Positions 22,694 to 34,775 of a stretch of DNA of 64,000 nucleotides are shown piece after piece. Under the pieces are notes generated by a model. It searched no databases and was not told the origin of the DNA. It saw nothing but the letters and a program-made list of their open reading frames with translations. Both the position numbers and the translations under genes were made by a program. Source of the DNA: Haemaphysalis longicornis. Its lineage: Eukaryota > Arthropoda > Arachnida > Ixodida > Ixodidae. Position 1 is the first letter of the stretch. Each line of letters opens with the position of its first letter. Location: the NCBI GenBank assembly GCA_013339765.2, contig CM023450.1:99799920-99863919 (forward strand), written 5' to 3'.

Positions 22694-23147
22694 GCATTCC
22701 TCAGACCACCACTGCTCCTTTTCAGAGCTTCCCAGTTCCCCAGCCAATAAGAGATTCTTTGGTACCGCCACCCCTCACAAAACACCACGGCTAATGACAC
22801 AACAGTGCTAGCGCGAGAGCCATCGCAGAATGCAGCAACGGCGCCAGCTGTGATTCCCTCCACCAGTCAGATCACCCCGAACACCCCATCTACTGAGAAG
22901 CAACTGTTGTCGAAAGCTCCCCAGGATGCTTGCCAGCCACCTATCGATTGTTCCTCAGTCCCGTTGCCTCCAGATCCGTGCGATGAAACATCGACGGGGG
23001 GCATGATTGTGGCCTTTTGCAACAAAAGAGGCACGTCACCTCCCCCAGGCCCTTCGGCGAAGTCGAAAAACAGGAAAGCCCAGTTATGCGACAATGCATC
23101 GGGGACATCCTTACCAGAGCAGTGACGGAGGTTAATATCAACTAATC

Positions 23148-23841
23148 ATGGCTTCTATCAAGGTGTTACAAGGGAATTGCCGCTCGATTCGTTCTTCTTC
23201 TCCGGACCTTTATACTTTAACTGCTAAATTTTCACATGAAATATTTCTTCTACAGGAAACTTGGTTAGACTCCAGCAAATTTTTTCCGTTCCCTAACTAC
23301 AGGACCTTCCGCCTGGACCGTCAAGGTCGCGGTGGCGGCTTACTGATATTAATATCCATACCTTCTGTCGTAATTCGTTCAAAACTTTCGACTTTTGTCC
23401 TCAGAATGTGAGATTCTTGGCATTGATTTACTTCTGCCGGGATGCCGCCCTGTGTCGTTGATAAATGTCTATTTTCCCCACGGAGTTTGCGAAGTTAGAG
23501 CTTTAGATGCGGCCCTCTCGGTTAGCCCAAAAAGCTGTGGTTGTGGCGGGGACTTCAACTCGCACCACGTATCTTGGGATATAGGACTGACACCCTCAGG
23601 GAGACGTCTTTGGGAATGGGCAGGGGATAATAACCTGCACTGCCGAAATGTAGGCAATGCCACATTTATAAGTGGTCAGTCTCGTCCTGTCATAGACCTC
23701 ACTTTGCGACCTCAGGGCTTGTATCCCTCGTGGTCCACAATTGACTGCGAGACAAACAGTGGCCACACCCCGGTACTTTTTGACATCGTTTGCGCTGCAA
23801 AAATACCAAAACCACAAAGTAAATTCGTTTGTCAATGTTAA
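23148..23841 (+). pseudogene. LINE ORF2 endonuclease domain (broken)
   Basis: APE-type endonuclease at the start of ORF2, which nicks target DNA. The ATG at 23148 begins MASIKVLQGNCRSI, the usual N-terminal motif with the Asn. Further motifs are FLLQETWL (catalytic Glu), GRGGGLLILI, a frame change near 23395, then LINVYFPHG, CGGDFNSHHVSWD (Asp-x-Asn), RPVIDLTL and NSGHTPVLFD. In the last motif the usual Ser-Asp-His is Ser-Gly-His, so a catalytic Asp is lost in addition to the frame change. Confidence 0.8.
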
Positions 23842-25695
23842 TAAGTTCTCCTCGGAGCTGTGCAAAGCAATCTCAGCTTTTCACCTATGGAGCAGACAAT
23901 CAGGGCTGAAAGCGTTGTCTCAGCTATTAAGGATTCCATCCTTCGAGCAAAATTTACGGTATCCTCAGTCCATACCACCGCTTGTAGCCCTTGGTGGAAT
24001 GAGGAATGTACTAGAGACTTCCGGCGTAGAAAAGGCCGCCTGGCAGCAGCTTCTCCACAATCACAGTCCGGCTAACTGGATTAATTTTAAATTTCACCGC
24101 GCAAATTTTAAGCGAACTGTATCACGTGCGAAGGAAACATTTAATATTGGCCGATTTTCCGCCCTATCACAACCGAATCGTAGACAAGCTTTATTCAAGT
24201 TTCTCAGGTCTAGGAAATCATCTCCCGTTTCTCCGAATACACCCTCCCTGGTTCGTACACCAGAAGAATCCGTTGAATTCTTAGAGACCATAGCGATGGA
24301 TCTACAGCTGCGGTTTGCGACAAGGATTCCGTCGACAGGCTGTCGAAATTTCGGCACGGCTGACTTTGAAGAGGTCGCTATAGGCGAGCTAGATAGCGTA
24401 ATTTCCCGTCTCCCAGCGTCTGCGCCTGGTCCAGACGGTATCACCGCAGCGATGATTAAACTGTTGTACAATGAAGCCCCGGCAGACCGGTTGAATGTGG
24501 TTAATAATTCTCTTAAAAACGCGTGGATACTTCCTGAATGGCGCTTGGCCAAGATTTTGCTTTTTTTAAAGAAACCGGAGCTTGGATATACAATTGATAA
24601 TATTAGGCCAATAGCACTAACATCCACCCTTGTAAAAGTAATTGAGTGCGTATTGCTTCTCCGTATTAACAAGTTTTTGCGTACAAGGAACGTACTCAAC
24701 TGCAGACAAATTGGTTTTAGGGAAGGATGCTCTATCTGGTGGGCGCATATAGACATGGAAAGTCGCATCCACTGGGCCCGACGAAATAAGCAGATCACAG
24801 CATTGGTCACGTTGGACATTTCAAAAGCTTACGACAGTGTGGAATAGGGCATCCTTCTAGACTTCCTAGCTCGCTTTTCGTTTCCGGGGTACATTACTGC
24901 GTGGGTAGCGGCTTTTTTGGAAAACAGAGAGTTTTTCTGTTACCAAAATGGTTATGCCTCTTCCCGGTATAAGCAGACACGTGGAGTACCCCAGGGGTCT
25001 GTTATCTCCCCAGTGCTGTTCAATGTGCTTTTGAGCTCCATACCCATTCACCGAGATGTGAATACATATGTCTATGCAGATGACATCGCCTTTTTCTCTT
25101 CATCGCAAGACATCCATTCCTTATTTCATTCCCTCAATCATATTTGAATGCCCTGGAAGCATGGTTGGATACTTTGAAATTTTCTTTAAACATTGACAAG
25201 TGTGCCATCCTCGTGTTCCCTCTTACGGACCAAATATCGATTTCGTTATCGTATCACCAACAAACCATTCGTCAGGTTGATTCGCTAAAATATCTTCGGG
25301 TCATATATGACAGAAAATTGAATTGGCGCCTACACATGGAACATATAGCTGCGAAAGGCTCCCGTGCTGTAGCTCTACTGAGGGGTCTTAGCCACAAAAG
25401 AACAGGTCTGAGGGTAGATACGCTCTTGATGATTTACAGCATATGTTCGACCAATTTTAGAATTTGGGTGTGTTGTATTCCCTGCGCTGCGACCTATAAG
25501 CTCCTGCCTTTGGTGAAGCTGGAACGACAAGCTTTGCGTTGCTGCTTAGGCCTACCCGGTTACGTCCCGATTCGGGTATTATACTTGGAGGCCGGAGTCC
25601 CAACGCTGAATTCCAGGTTTAAATATCTCACCATCAATGCATTTTCAAAGTTCCTAGAGTCACCGCTGGCCAGATCACAGGCTGTGTTTGTCTAA
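23842..25695 (+). pseudogene. LINE ORF2 reverse transcriptase domain (broken)
   Basis: The main frame (23741-24847) carries ASAPGPDGITAAMI, IRPIALTSTLVKVIE and motif A, LVTLDISKAYDSVE, then meets a TAG. Reading continues in another frame with motif B, RGVPQGSVISPVLFN (about 24980), and motif C, VYADDIAFF (about 25075). The thumb and connection follow in 25144-25695 (KLERQALRCCLGLPG). All three catalytic aspartates are intact, but at least two interruptions break the protein. The length agrees with a normal I-type RT, so decay is by point changes and not by deletion. Confidence 0.85.
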
Positions 25696-26300
25696 CACGC
25701 ATGTGCGTTTTTCGGCTCTAATTGGTCTCGTATCCGGCACCCGCAGGTCATTTTTGCCAATTCTTTACTTTCATCCATTAAACTCCACGCTCCTATCAGT
25801 TCCCGTCTTGCAGTCTCAACCCACAGTAGTGGAGGTTTCTTTTGATAACATTTTCCCAAAACATGCTAAGTTGCTTCCAACCACTTATATAAAAACATTC
25901 TCCTGGCTCACCAGTCTGAATACCCATCGCACGTGGTTATTGCAACCGACGCCTCTGGAAAAAATGACAAAGTTGGGGTGGGTATCTCTCTCCGGCATTG
26001 AATTGGTCTTTTTCATTGCGTCTACCAGATTATATTCCCATATTTATGCAGAATTTCTGGCTATTCTTCTTGCTCTTCTGAAACTCGATTCGGCGCAATC
26101 TGCAGTGATGATACTCACGGATTCCCTCTCCGTGTGCATGGTCATTTCTTCAGAAACTGTCAAGTCCATGCTTAAAACTTTTTACTCCTTCGTTCCCACG
26201 TATGTGCGGGCAATTAGGCTTGTCTGGCTGCCTGGCCACTGTGGATTAGCCCTTAATGAAGTCCGCGGATACGTTAGCGAAAATGGCATTGTCGTTACCT
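25696..26300 (+). pseudogene. LINE ORF2 RNase H domain (broken)
   Basis: RNase H would remove the RNA strand after first-strand synthesis. The first motif ATDASGKND (about 25945) is in a different frame from the rest. YAEFLAILLALL supplies the Glu, ILTDSLSV the second Asp and WLPGHCGLALNE the His region. After one more frame change near 26258, ADTLAKMAL supplies the final Asp. All catalytic residues can be found, but in three frames. Confidence 0.75.
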
Positions 26301-26769
26301 ATTGTGGAGGTGCTTCCCCCGTTTGCTTGCGTGTTGCTAGCCCGTTATCGACAATGCCTGTTGGCCCAGGACGTGTCCGATCACGGGCTGCACACCTCCC
26401 CGGAACTCGAACACCTCAGTTTTCGGTGGAAAAGAAGCCTCTGCCAAACTCGCTCGTGCGAAGTTTCGCTGACTTCGTGTCGCTGTGGTGTTCCCCCACT
26501 TAACAGGTATCTATACGGCAGATCTAGCAACCTCACCCTTGTGCCACTTCTGCCATGAAATTGAATCGGATGAGCATTTCTTCCTTTTTTGCCGCCGATT
26601 CTCGCATCACCGGAGAAGGCTGCTGGAGGCTCCCCTGCGGCGTCTTGGAATACCTACTAACCTTGCCAGCGCTTTTGTCTTTTGGAGGCACGCAGCTAGG
26701 CAACTGTCATGGGGATGTCTGCAAGCCATTCACTTCTTCATTTCAGAGACGGCTCGTCTGCCGTGTTAA
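26300..26769 (+). pseudogene. LINE ORF2 C-terminus with zinc motif
   Basis: The last part of ORF2 carries CHFCHEIESDEHFFLFC (about 26542-26592), a Cys-x2-Cys...His...Cys arrangement, then an arginine-rich helix and the stop at 26769. Comparable motifs follow RNase H in the LINEs at 56-60.7 kb and 62.9-63.3 kb. A role in RNA or DNA binding is likely but unproven. Confidence 0.65.
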
Positions 26770-26900
26770 AATGATTCTGATCAGGCTCTCTCGCTCCTCT
26801 TTCTTGTTCTATTTCTGTCTGCAACCTACATACTAAATTCTTTCTTCGACTGCACCTTTTTGCCTATTGGTTTTTTAATAATAACAATAATAAAAAACCT

Positions 26901-28227
26901 CGTCTCGGCAATCCCCCTGAGTGGGTATGCGCCACTTTATGGGCCACACACCACCCACACCATCGTACACCGGCGAGGCCTACAAACGCCATGAGGCGAA
27001 AAAAGATGATGGATAAGCGGTGTATTCATCCCAAACATGTCGGTATATCATTGCGAAACCACACCTCGAGAATGGGCCTAGCCAGGGCAGTGAAGCTTTC
27101 GCTATCAACTAGGATTAACAAAAGCTAAACCACAGCAATTTTTAGTTGTTTCCGACGCCACTGCACCAGCTGGCGTGCGTTTAATCTCCATTTCTCGGCT
27201 GTATACGTGTTTGCCTGCTACCATTGCTATTTCGTCTATTTCTAGGTACGTTGTGCTCAGTATTTGCCAATTCTTACTTTGGCAGTGCACATGCACAGTG
27301 CACAGTGCACATGCTCAACGGTGTGCTCAAATACGCTGTTTTTAACGCGACATCGTCACTTGGCTAGGCTGGCGAAAAAACGCACACAGCCGGGGTCCAC
27401 CAAGCGTGCACCCATCCAAATATTGTCCGCAAAAAAATGTTCACAGCTGCTAACACCTTCGCTAACGCGCTTGATGGCGTTCCACGAGTTTCATAGCTCG
27501 CATCCATCCGAAACAATAAAACCCACACAAAAATTGGCCGCGTATCTGCTCCTTTCGTTGCAAATGTCGTCAAAAGACGATTGTCTTTGTATACATTTGC
27601 CAAGGAAATGTACCCCTTTGCTTGTGAGCGGATGAAAGTTGAGCGGATGCCCCCATCCGCTCACCTCTCATGCTGTTCCTGTACCGTCGCGCTCATTCCA
27701 ATGTAAACACGCTAAAGGTTTGCTCAAGGCGATTTGAATTTACCGCTTCCCACTGCTACAAGCCGGGTGCCTTGATGCCAGCGCTACAATACGGCGGAGA
27801 GGCGCGTGAATCCAGGCGTCCGACTTCAAATTTTATAGAACCGTGTCGCCGTCCTCCACGTGCGTTCCAAGCAGAACGTAGAACCTAGCTGGTGGACCCT
27901 TTCGTTGTTGTTGCCGCGTGATTTCTCATATGCCGCCAGGAGGTGGCGCGGGCAGGTGGCGTGGGCAGCCGGTGGTTTTTTGCAGTAGATGTAGAATATC
28001 ATTTTCTATCGAAAAACCATGCAACCATAAATTTTTTAATAAAGGAACGCTGTCAATATCACTTATGTATTGATTTGCTGCCCTATATTTGCGTAATGTC
28101 TTGTTCGTTTTCAACAAAGTTGACAAGTATGCACATATAAACCGGGCTTAGGCGCTCACATTTGGCTGTGAGTATGTAAGACTATTGCGCAGTATACAAT
28201 TTTCTTTGGTCAAGTGGCTGAATCGAG

Positions 28228-28276
<49 letters not shown>

Positions 28277-29604
28277 GACAGACAGACAGACAGACAGACT
28301 TAAATACAGACAGACCAAAATTTCTCGGTTTAGGTAACCCAAGAAAGACTATCTTCTTTAATATTCAGCGCGTTTTGTTGTATGGCATGGATCAGAAAAA
28401 AATGAACAGGGAGAAACACTTTGCGCGCACTGTTTCAGATCATCCCATCGCGTTACAGCGCATAGCACGAGTACAACAACAAAAGAAAAACGAGCATGCA
28501 TCAAAGATTTCCCGCGCAGTCATGGTCGGCCTTCAGCTTCGGTGTAGAAATTGTAGCAGCAGCATAAATAGTAATTTTGGGAAAAGTTGCTGCAGTGAGT
28601 CCGCTGGCGAGGTGGAAGGTTATAGGCGACTTAGGTAGGAGCTAAGCTCGGCGACAAATCTGGCCAAAAGAGATGCTTTCGCAAAACAGTATGCTTAAAC
28701 ATCCTGAAACATTTTTGTATTGTACTTTTAGTGAACATATCTTGCGATGATATTTGTTGCGTGCAGCTTAGCAAGCCCGGCAGGAGCACAATAAATCCAG
28801 TTTGTTTTCATCAGGTTCCTATCACTTCGGCACGTGGGTAGTGACTCAATAACATATCTCAAAGACAATTTCTGTTCACACCCCAAGCATCGATCGCGGA
28901 CGGCTGCCATACCTAATTTTCCCACTTGGTTCGGCTGGTAAGCCACCCCAACGGAGCTCCTAAAAGCGTGGCGCTCCAGTTATGGTGAAAATGCCGTAGC
29001 CGCTGAACAGGCTGCCGTCGATTAGTGCTCCCTTAGCTGGAAAAACATTGTTTTTCCGCAAGAATGACGGCGCTTCCACGCACAGAATGGCCCTGTTGGA
29101 GCTGATTCGAGCCTTCCCTGTGAACATCTGCCCATCCATAGACGGCTTCACGTAATAAGAAAGCTCTTCGATGTAAAGTGAAAGCAGACCAAGTTTGCGC
29201 TTGCTTACGTGAACGAAAATGTTCCAAAATTAGCAATGCCAGTCGATCAGGCAGATATGATAGCAGCGTCGTTTACTTGTGTTCGCTGACGTTTGCACAG
29301 CTAAGAAACGGGACTACAATTACCCAGCAATTCCCTTTGCTCGCTGGTGTTATAGGTTATTAACGATGCAATCGGCGTTGATTGGTACGACCGCTACTTT
29401 ATACGGAGAGCAGGTTCAGGCCCCATTGCGAGCGATGCGAAGCTGGAGAGTTTGTGGATTAAACTTGGCTTCACCTGGCGGAGCGCGCCGTCCCTACACG
29501 GAAGTTTTTTAGCCCGCTGGCCCCTTCGTCGCCGGCTGTTATGGGCAGGTCGCTATCTATAAAGCCGGTCGGGGTTCATAGTAAAAGGTTGTTTCTTTGG
29601 TTGA
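26901..29604. other. Unassigned, one simple repeat
   Basis: Apart from the (ACAG)n array at 28230-28300 and short tandem GTGCACA units near 27283-27314, I see no feature I can name. Confidence 0.4.
28230..28300. repeat. (ACAG)n microsatellite with ACGG variants
   Basis: About 18 tetranucleotide units, mostly CAGA with a few CGGA interruptions. Confidence 0.85.
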
Positions 29605-30231
29605 GGGTGTTCTCCAGCAGCGAAGCAGCTGAAGGGCAGTTCCTGCCTTCCGCGAAGTTAAGTATGGCGGGTTTCCAGTCGCTTATGATTGTGCTCACTC
29701 TGGTAGAATTTATAGCAACGGCTATGGCCATCTCCTCACACTAAGGCTATTATTGGCTGACGTCGGTGATGCCGCCACTGTGATTCCGCCAGTACTGGCG
29801 ACTGAAATTGCCATGGTGTTGATATAAGAGCCGCCGTCGTAGAAGTCGGCAGCGTCTACGTGGACTATCTCCAGAGGCTCACAAGGGTTTCCGAGACGTT
29901 TGTCTAGTGCGCATGCTCTTCTAGCTTGCCTTTTAACGTTTACCTCTGTGTGCATATTCCTTGATAGTGACGAGATGCGAATGCATTTTCGCCTTTTGTG
30001 TGGGAGGTCCACTTAATTTTGTGGGGAACTCTCGCTTCGGATTCCGAGTGACTTGAGATTGTGTCTTCCCATTTTGCTTTTAGGAAGTGAATGCTTTCTT
30101 TCTTTTAAAGCGCTTGATGTGGCTTTGTGGACACCCTTGATCATCACATCTCCTCGCATTGTGTGAAGTTGGCTTTCCTGCAGTGAATTTTCGCGTCCGG
30201 TCGCCATCAGTGAGTCAAAGAAAACAGTCAC
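29605..30231 (-). pseudogene. I-type LINE remnant: RT C-terminal linker and RNase H
   Basis: Reading from 30231 downward, the linker has KMGRHNLKSLGI, then SLSRNMHTEVN and a basic stretch. This matches the linker between RT and RNase H in tick I-type LINEs as I remember it. VHVDAADFYDGG follows in place of the usual first RNase H motif. After a frame change near 29745 come EEMAIAVAI (the Glu motif) and IISDWKPAILNFAEG, the second Asp motif with Trp in place of the usual Ser. The end of the domain runs into stops near 29600. The endonuclease and most of the RT are absent. The call rests on motif order and has not been checked by alignment. Confidence 0.6.
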
Positions 30232-33217
30232 ACCACACAGTCTTGTTTTATCAAATTCAGACGACCGATAACTCCCGGCGATATATTGAGGCGATTGTGC
30301 GAATAAATGGAGAGATACTTTGCAAGTTTCGTATTTTGAGCGAGCTTTTCATACTTATCAACCTAAGCTTGTTTATGCCTTGTCGCTCGAATTCATCTAC
30401 GTGTTCAACCAAACCCTACTAACGGAGCAGTGTCCAGACTGGTTGCGATAAGCCTCATATACGATGTTCAACACCCCTTTTCGTAGACGGGATAAGGATC
30501 ACCATTTTGGCATTGCAAACTTTCCGTTAATGAGAAACAGGGCAGGCGGCCTGCACGACCTGCTTGAAGTAGAAAGGTGACTGCAGTAAACACACACCTA
30601 ACAAGCTGATGCTGCGTTTCGCACCTAACAACGTGTGAAATGAAGCATCTGGAACAAGCCTGTTTGGAAGTGTCAGGGATAAAAAGGCTCTGTATACACC
30701 GACGAACATTAGTTGCCACGGCTGCGATCATTGCTTTAACGCTGGTGATGCACACCTATCGATACCACCGTGTTTTAAATCACACAATTGCTTCGTTTAT
30801 GTACTCGCGAAGCACCTCAGTGCTGGTCTAGCTCGTGAAACATGAACTGAAACCTTGTCGAAACGCCCTTTGAACCGGCGTCACGCAGCAAGAGCTACGA
30901 TTGGAGGAGACCTTATTCGTGGGGATCCTCTGCAAGAAAAATAGCAATCAAGCTTCTTTAGCAATTCCGTAAAGCTTCTTTAAGACATATTTTCACGTGG
31001 CCAAAGACGACGCAGGTGTCTTCAAGGAAAACAAGTTTATTGGAGCGAACTTGTGCTCCCCTAACAACTCAAAGAATACAGGCGGCGAAGCAGCAGTCAA
31101 CAAAGTGACGTACGAAGGCGAGCGTCGACGATTAAAATGCCGCGGCGTCTGCTCTGCAGGCTTTTATCTTTAGGCGCGAGTGTTTCTGGAACCGTCGATT
31201 TACATCCAGAACATTGTAGATCAGAGAAGATTATTCTGGGCTAGTGACGTTAAGACGAAACAGTCTGCTTATCTGAATGAGATAGCCCGTGCGGCATAAA
31301 AATAAAGATAACACAGCCGGGCGTGGCCGGGCAGTAAAAACAAACAATAAATAAACAAACCCATACATGGTTCACGGCAATATAATGATAATGCATTATA
31401 CTGCGTAAAATACTTGGTGATAACTTATAAGATTTACACATAATACAAAATAACTTTGCTGAATGGAAGAACCTTTCCCACAAGCCCTTAAAGCAAGGCT
31501 CTGTGAAAACTATCGATAGCGCGGCTCTGCGACAACTATCAATGGCTTGGCCTCACTTGATGAGAATAACCGAGCTTGGCAAAAGTCTTCCCACAAGGAT
31601 CTGTTGCAGCTTTGACTGGGTGCGGTGGTGTCGTCATGCCCTTTCGTATGCAAGGCTGCGATGAACAACACACGTTTAGCAACATTTCATGCAAGCCAAA
31701 AACAACAAGATAATGAGGCCTCCGCAGGTTACTCGAACATGCTCTTCACTGCAACTGTGGCCGCTTAACAAAATAAACTATCAGCATACACCTCAAACTT
31801 TATTGCCAACGTATACATTAGGGATGCCAGCGCCCAGCGATAAGCTAAGATGGCTGTTTTTTGGTAAAATAACGCAGTCAAAATCATTGGGATCACGCTA
31901 CATGACGAGCAATGTACCACCCAAATCCAGAAAACAACCAGGTTCGTGTAGAAAAAAAGGCAATAGGATATGCCATTCGCAGTACGAAGCATTTTGTTCG
32001 ATGCTTCACAGCCATTTAGCTCTCCCAGCTTTAAATTCTCTCTTTGCGGGGTGCGCAACAAGGAATGTCAGAGGTGCAAATCTGTTTCCTGGGACACCGA
32101 AGAGTAAAAAGCAAATTCGTACCAGCCCAAATCGGAACCTTCGCATTCTAGGGCAAGCATGTCAATTGGCGACTGTCCAAGTAACGATTCGAATGGTTCC
32201 TGTATCCGTCTAAATTGAAATTCCTGCCCTGTCAGGAAACATTCCGGCCGTTCAGAAGCGCATTGTTTAACGCAAGCGTTTTTTTTTTCTCTATTTGCGC
32301 GTATCGTAGCGCCGTTGGTGTTAAAAAGGACAGTGATCCGCAATCAGCCGCTATTCCTAATCTCATTGCACTTGCATCAGAGCACAGTCGATGCTGAGCG
32401 ACAATGCGTCGGCGTACACAATAGCCGGAAGCTTAGGTTCGAATATAGGCGCCGCAGTACGTCGAGGTAATGGTTTCTTTCACAGACCCGAATGGCAATA
32501 TGGTCGACAGTCAATATCGCCGATAATATATCAATATTAACCACTTTTATTACGGTAACATTTAGAGAACCCTTTAAATGGCTCATAAACAGTGAGCAAT
32601 CGTACTTTTTTGTTTTGGAGTACGTTACATTTAGAGCAATTACCGATGTACACCAAAAAATGGGCATGGAAAGTTTCATGAATATCTTTATAAAGCCAAT
32701 TCATTCCCTTTAAGGAGATTTCCAGCGAACCTGACACTGCGTCCATCGACACACACTTGGTCAATCGATACTGGAACAAAAAAAAAACACACAACCAGAA
32801 CTTGAAGAATAAGGCGCACCACTGCAACAATTTTAACGGACATCAAATGAGTCCTAAAAAAACAAGGGCACATCCTTTGCGACCGACTAGGTAAGAAAGG
32901 TTTGACCAAACGTTGGCACGTCGAAAATGCAAGTAGGTAACAGGATTTCACTTGTCAAAGATCTTCTGGAAACCGGATTTTTAAAGCCTGTGAAATGTAC
33001 CGCAGTACACAAGAGGAGCTGATGGTAGCACGAATGCGCATGACGCCGCCCGACAAGAGATTACTTTCCCACCTTCTGGACGATTCGAGAGAGGAATCCG
33101 TCGAATAATAATGTCAATTGTTCAAATTTTCAACACTTTTCACCTAAACGTTACTCCTTACCGCCAAGAGGAAGATGCTAGGGCTTTCTGTTTGATACAA
33201 GCTAATCGCTTATAATT
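30232..33217. other. No recognisable gene
   Basis: About 3 kb unassigned. On the minus strand near 31059-31036 a GGAGC...GCTCC stem-loop is followed at once by AATAAA. This resembles the arrangement at 7517-7495 and may mark another truncated retroelement 3' end. Confidence 0.4.
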
Positions 33218-33580
33218 TGTAACAAAGCTGAAATCAAAATTACTAGAGAGGTAATTAAACTTGCCTCTACAACGCAGAAAAATGCACCTGGTGTCCCAGC
33301 AAATGAAATACTAAAAAAATGAGCCTAAAAAAATTCTTGCAGTAACGTGCCCGCTGGCCATCGCAGCCCTTACCGATACAAACCCTGTTCAACACGGCCG
33401 TTCATAACACCTATCGTTTATAGCCTAGTAATGTGCACAACTGTATTATTTTGCTGTATCATACTTTTGTTTTAGTCATACGTACATCTGTATTAATCTG
33501 CTATGGGATAGAAATGTACAGTCTTTTGTATTTTACCACTCCTTTCTGTTGTGGCCTATATGCCTTGAAAACATTTGTAA

Positions 33581-33624
<44 letters not shown>

Positions 33625-33650
33625 AATAATAAATAAATAAATAAATAAAA
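33218..33650 (+). mobile_element. Internally deleted LINE: RT motif fused to 3' end
   Basis: A frame from 33218 to the TGA at 33322 encodes KITREVIK, then KNAPGVPANEILKK, the N-terminal RT block that usually reads KAPGPDGIPNEILK. It is followed by about 260 bp that look like a 3' untranslated region. The element ends in an (AAAT)n tail at 33580-33650. The RT core (motifs A to C) is missing, so there must have been an internal deletion or a template jump. The clade is uncertain. Confidence 0.6.
33580..33650 (+). repeat. (AAAT)n tail
   Basis: About 17 units of AAAT with one AAT-type interruption. It directly follows a LINE 3' untranslated region and probably grew from its A-rich tail. Confidence 0.8.
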
Positions 33651-33889
33651 CAGCGCGCCTCAAACGAATGCACGCTCCAGTACCCCTTCCTCTGCAAATT
33701 ATTTGACCCTTGCCATCTCCAGGTGGTCTTTACGGAGCAATAAATGTTAAAAAGTTAGACGCCATTCCAAATCTTGTCAAATAAACCAAACTTTATCCTC
33801 AGATTCTTTTCAAAGAGGAAGCTCAGTTACTCCAGTTACAAACCCAGGAAACGCCTCGTTCTTCGTAGCGTCAATGTGACCTTCAAGCT

Positions 33890-34204
33890 CATTATTAACA
33901 GATGAATAGCGCAAAAAGACGAAGGACAAAGAATGCACGAGGACGAAGCGCTAACTTGCAACTACTGGTTTATTGAAAAAAGCACACACTTATAACAACA
34001 GCGTACATGATAACAGACCACCTACGCGACACATATCAGAAACAAGAAAAAAATTAATTTGATACCCCACTACACAATCTTATCGCCCCCTTCCCGAGCT
34101 ACGGGCTTCCAATAAGCAATCTCTTTTGCCGATAAAGCAATTGATGCTTGACTAATGCATCCGTCTCCGGCTTTGTGGATTTCTAGCGCTTCCACAATTT
34201 CCTC
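33890..34204 (-). mobile_element. Penelope-like element 3' end
   Basis: On the minus strand 34204-34070 encodes the end of a PLE protein: EEIVEALEIHKAGDGC, then SIALSAKEIAYW and a stop. The pattern REA.EI...G..C.S.PS..L...E is typical of the C-terminus after the GIY-YIG endonuclease. An untranslated stretch with AATAAA follows, and the TTGCAAGTTAGCGCTTCGTC block lies at about 33960-33940. The rest of the element is missing. The family differs from the PLE at 41.9 kb. Confidence 0.6.
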
Positions 34205-34555
34205 AACCAAGCTCAACCAAGGTCAAGCCAGGACCTCATGCAGTTGCAGAGTGAAAGCATCAAATTGCCTGTTCGTTCTAACGGGGAGTGTTCGGAGGAG
34301 AGAGGGTGAAAGAGTAAGGGCGCGTGAAATGAGGAAATGGTACAAGGAGGCGTTGGCTGCATCCAAGTTCACAGCCGCGTTCGCCCCTACAGCTCCAACA
34401 GCGCTGAGCAGTGTCTGTGTCGTCTTGCGGTGCAGTTGCGTCACATTCACTGCGCGCGCTCGGCGCGAAAACCGAGTTATCACTCGACAAACCTGGTTTA
34501 GCCGAGTTGTACCACGGTAATTTTTTTTCCTTCGAACGACAAGCTTGGAGCAACA
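34205..34555. other. No recognisable feature
   Basis: Unassigned spacer between a PLE fragment and a SINE. Open frames on both strands lack known motifs. Confidence 0.35.
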
Positions 34556-34775
34556 GTTAAACAAAATCATTGATTGATTGTAGGGTTTAACGCTCCGACG
34601 CAACGCAGGCGATGAGGCGCGCCGTAGTGGAGGGCTCCGGATTAATTTTGACCACCTGGGGATCTTTAACGTGCGCCGAAATCTCGTACACACGGGCGTT
34701 CTTGCTTTTCGCCTCCATCAGAAAGGCGGCCGCCACGGCCGGGAATCTTACCCGCGACCTCGTTAAACAAAATCA
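34556..34775 (-). mobile_element. SINE with 14-bp target-site duplication
   Basis: The SINE body (34761-34570) is flanked by perfect copies of GTTAAACAAAATCA at 34556-34569 and 34762-34775. On the minus strand it starts just before the B box (GGTAAGATTCC, altered from GGTTCGATTCC), so it is 5'-truncated. It keeps the full core, including GATCCCCAGGTGGTC and ATTAATCCGGAGCC. It ends in an 11-nt tail of CAAT units. This fixes the real 3' end of the family: a short (CAAT)n tail. Confidence 0.85.

Larger units (their letters stand above)
21144..26900 (+). mobile_element. I-type LINE with ORF1, EN, RT and RNase H
   Basis: A nearly complete plus-strand LINE of about 5.7 kb. The order is the dimeric GC-rich leader, ORF1 with three zinc knuckles, then ORF2 with endonuclease, reverse transcriptase, RNase H and a C-terminal zinc motif. 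It ends near 26870-26900 in an A/T-rich stretch with AATAATAACAATAATAAAAAA. RNase H after the RT is the hallmark of the I group. The 5' boundary could lie somewhat upstream of 21144, and no clear target-site duplication was found. Frameshifts and stops in every domain show it is not autonomous now. Confidence 0.85.

Noticed and set aside
24094..24819. 241-residue open frame on the minus strand
   Set aside because: Antisense of the RT domain with motif A on the plus strand.
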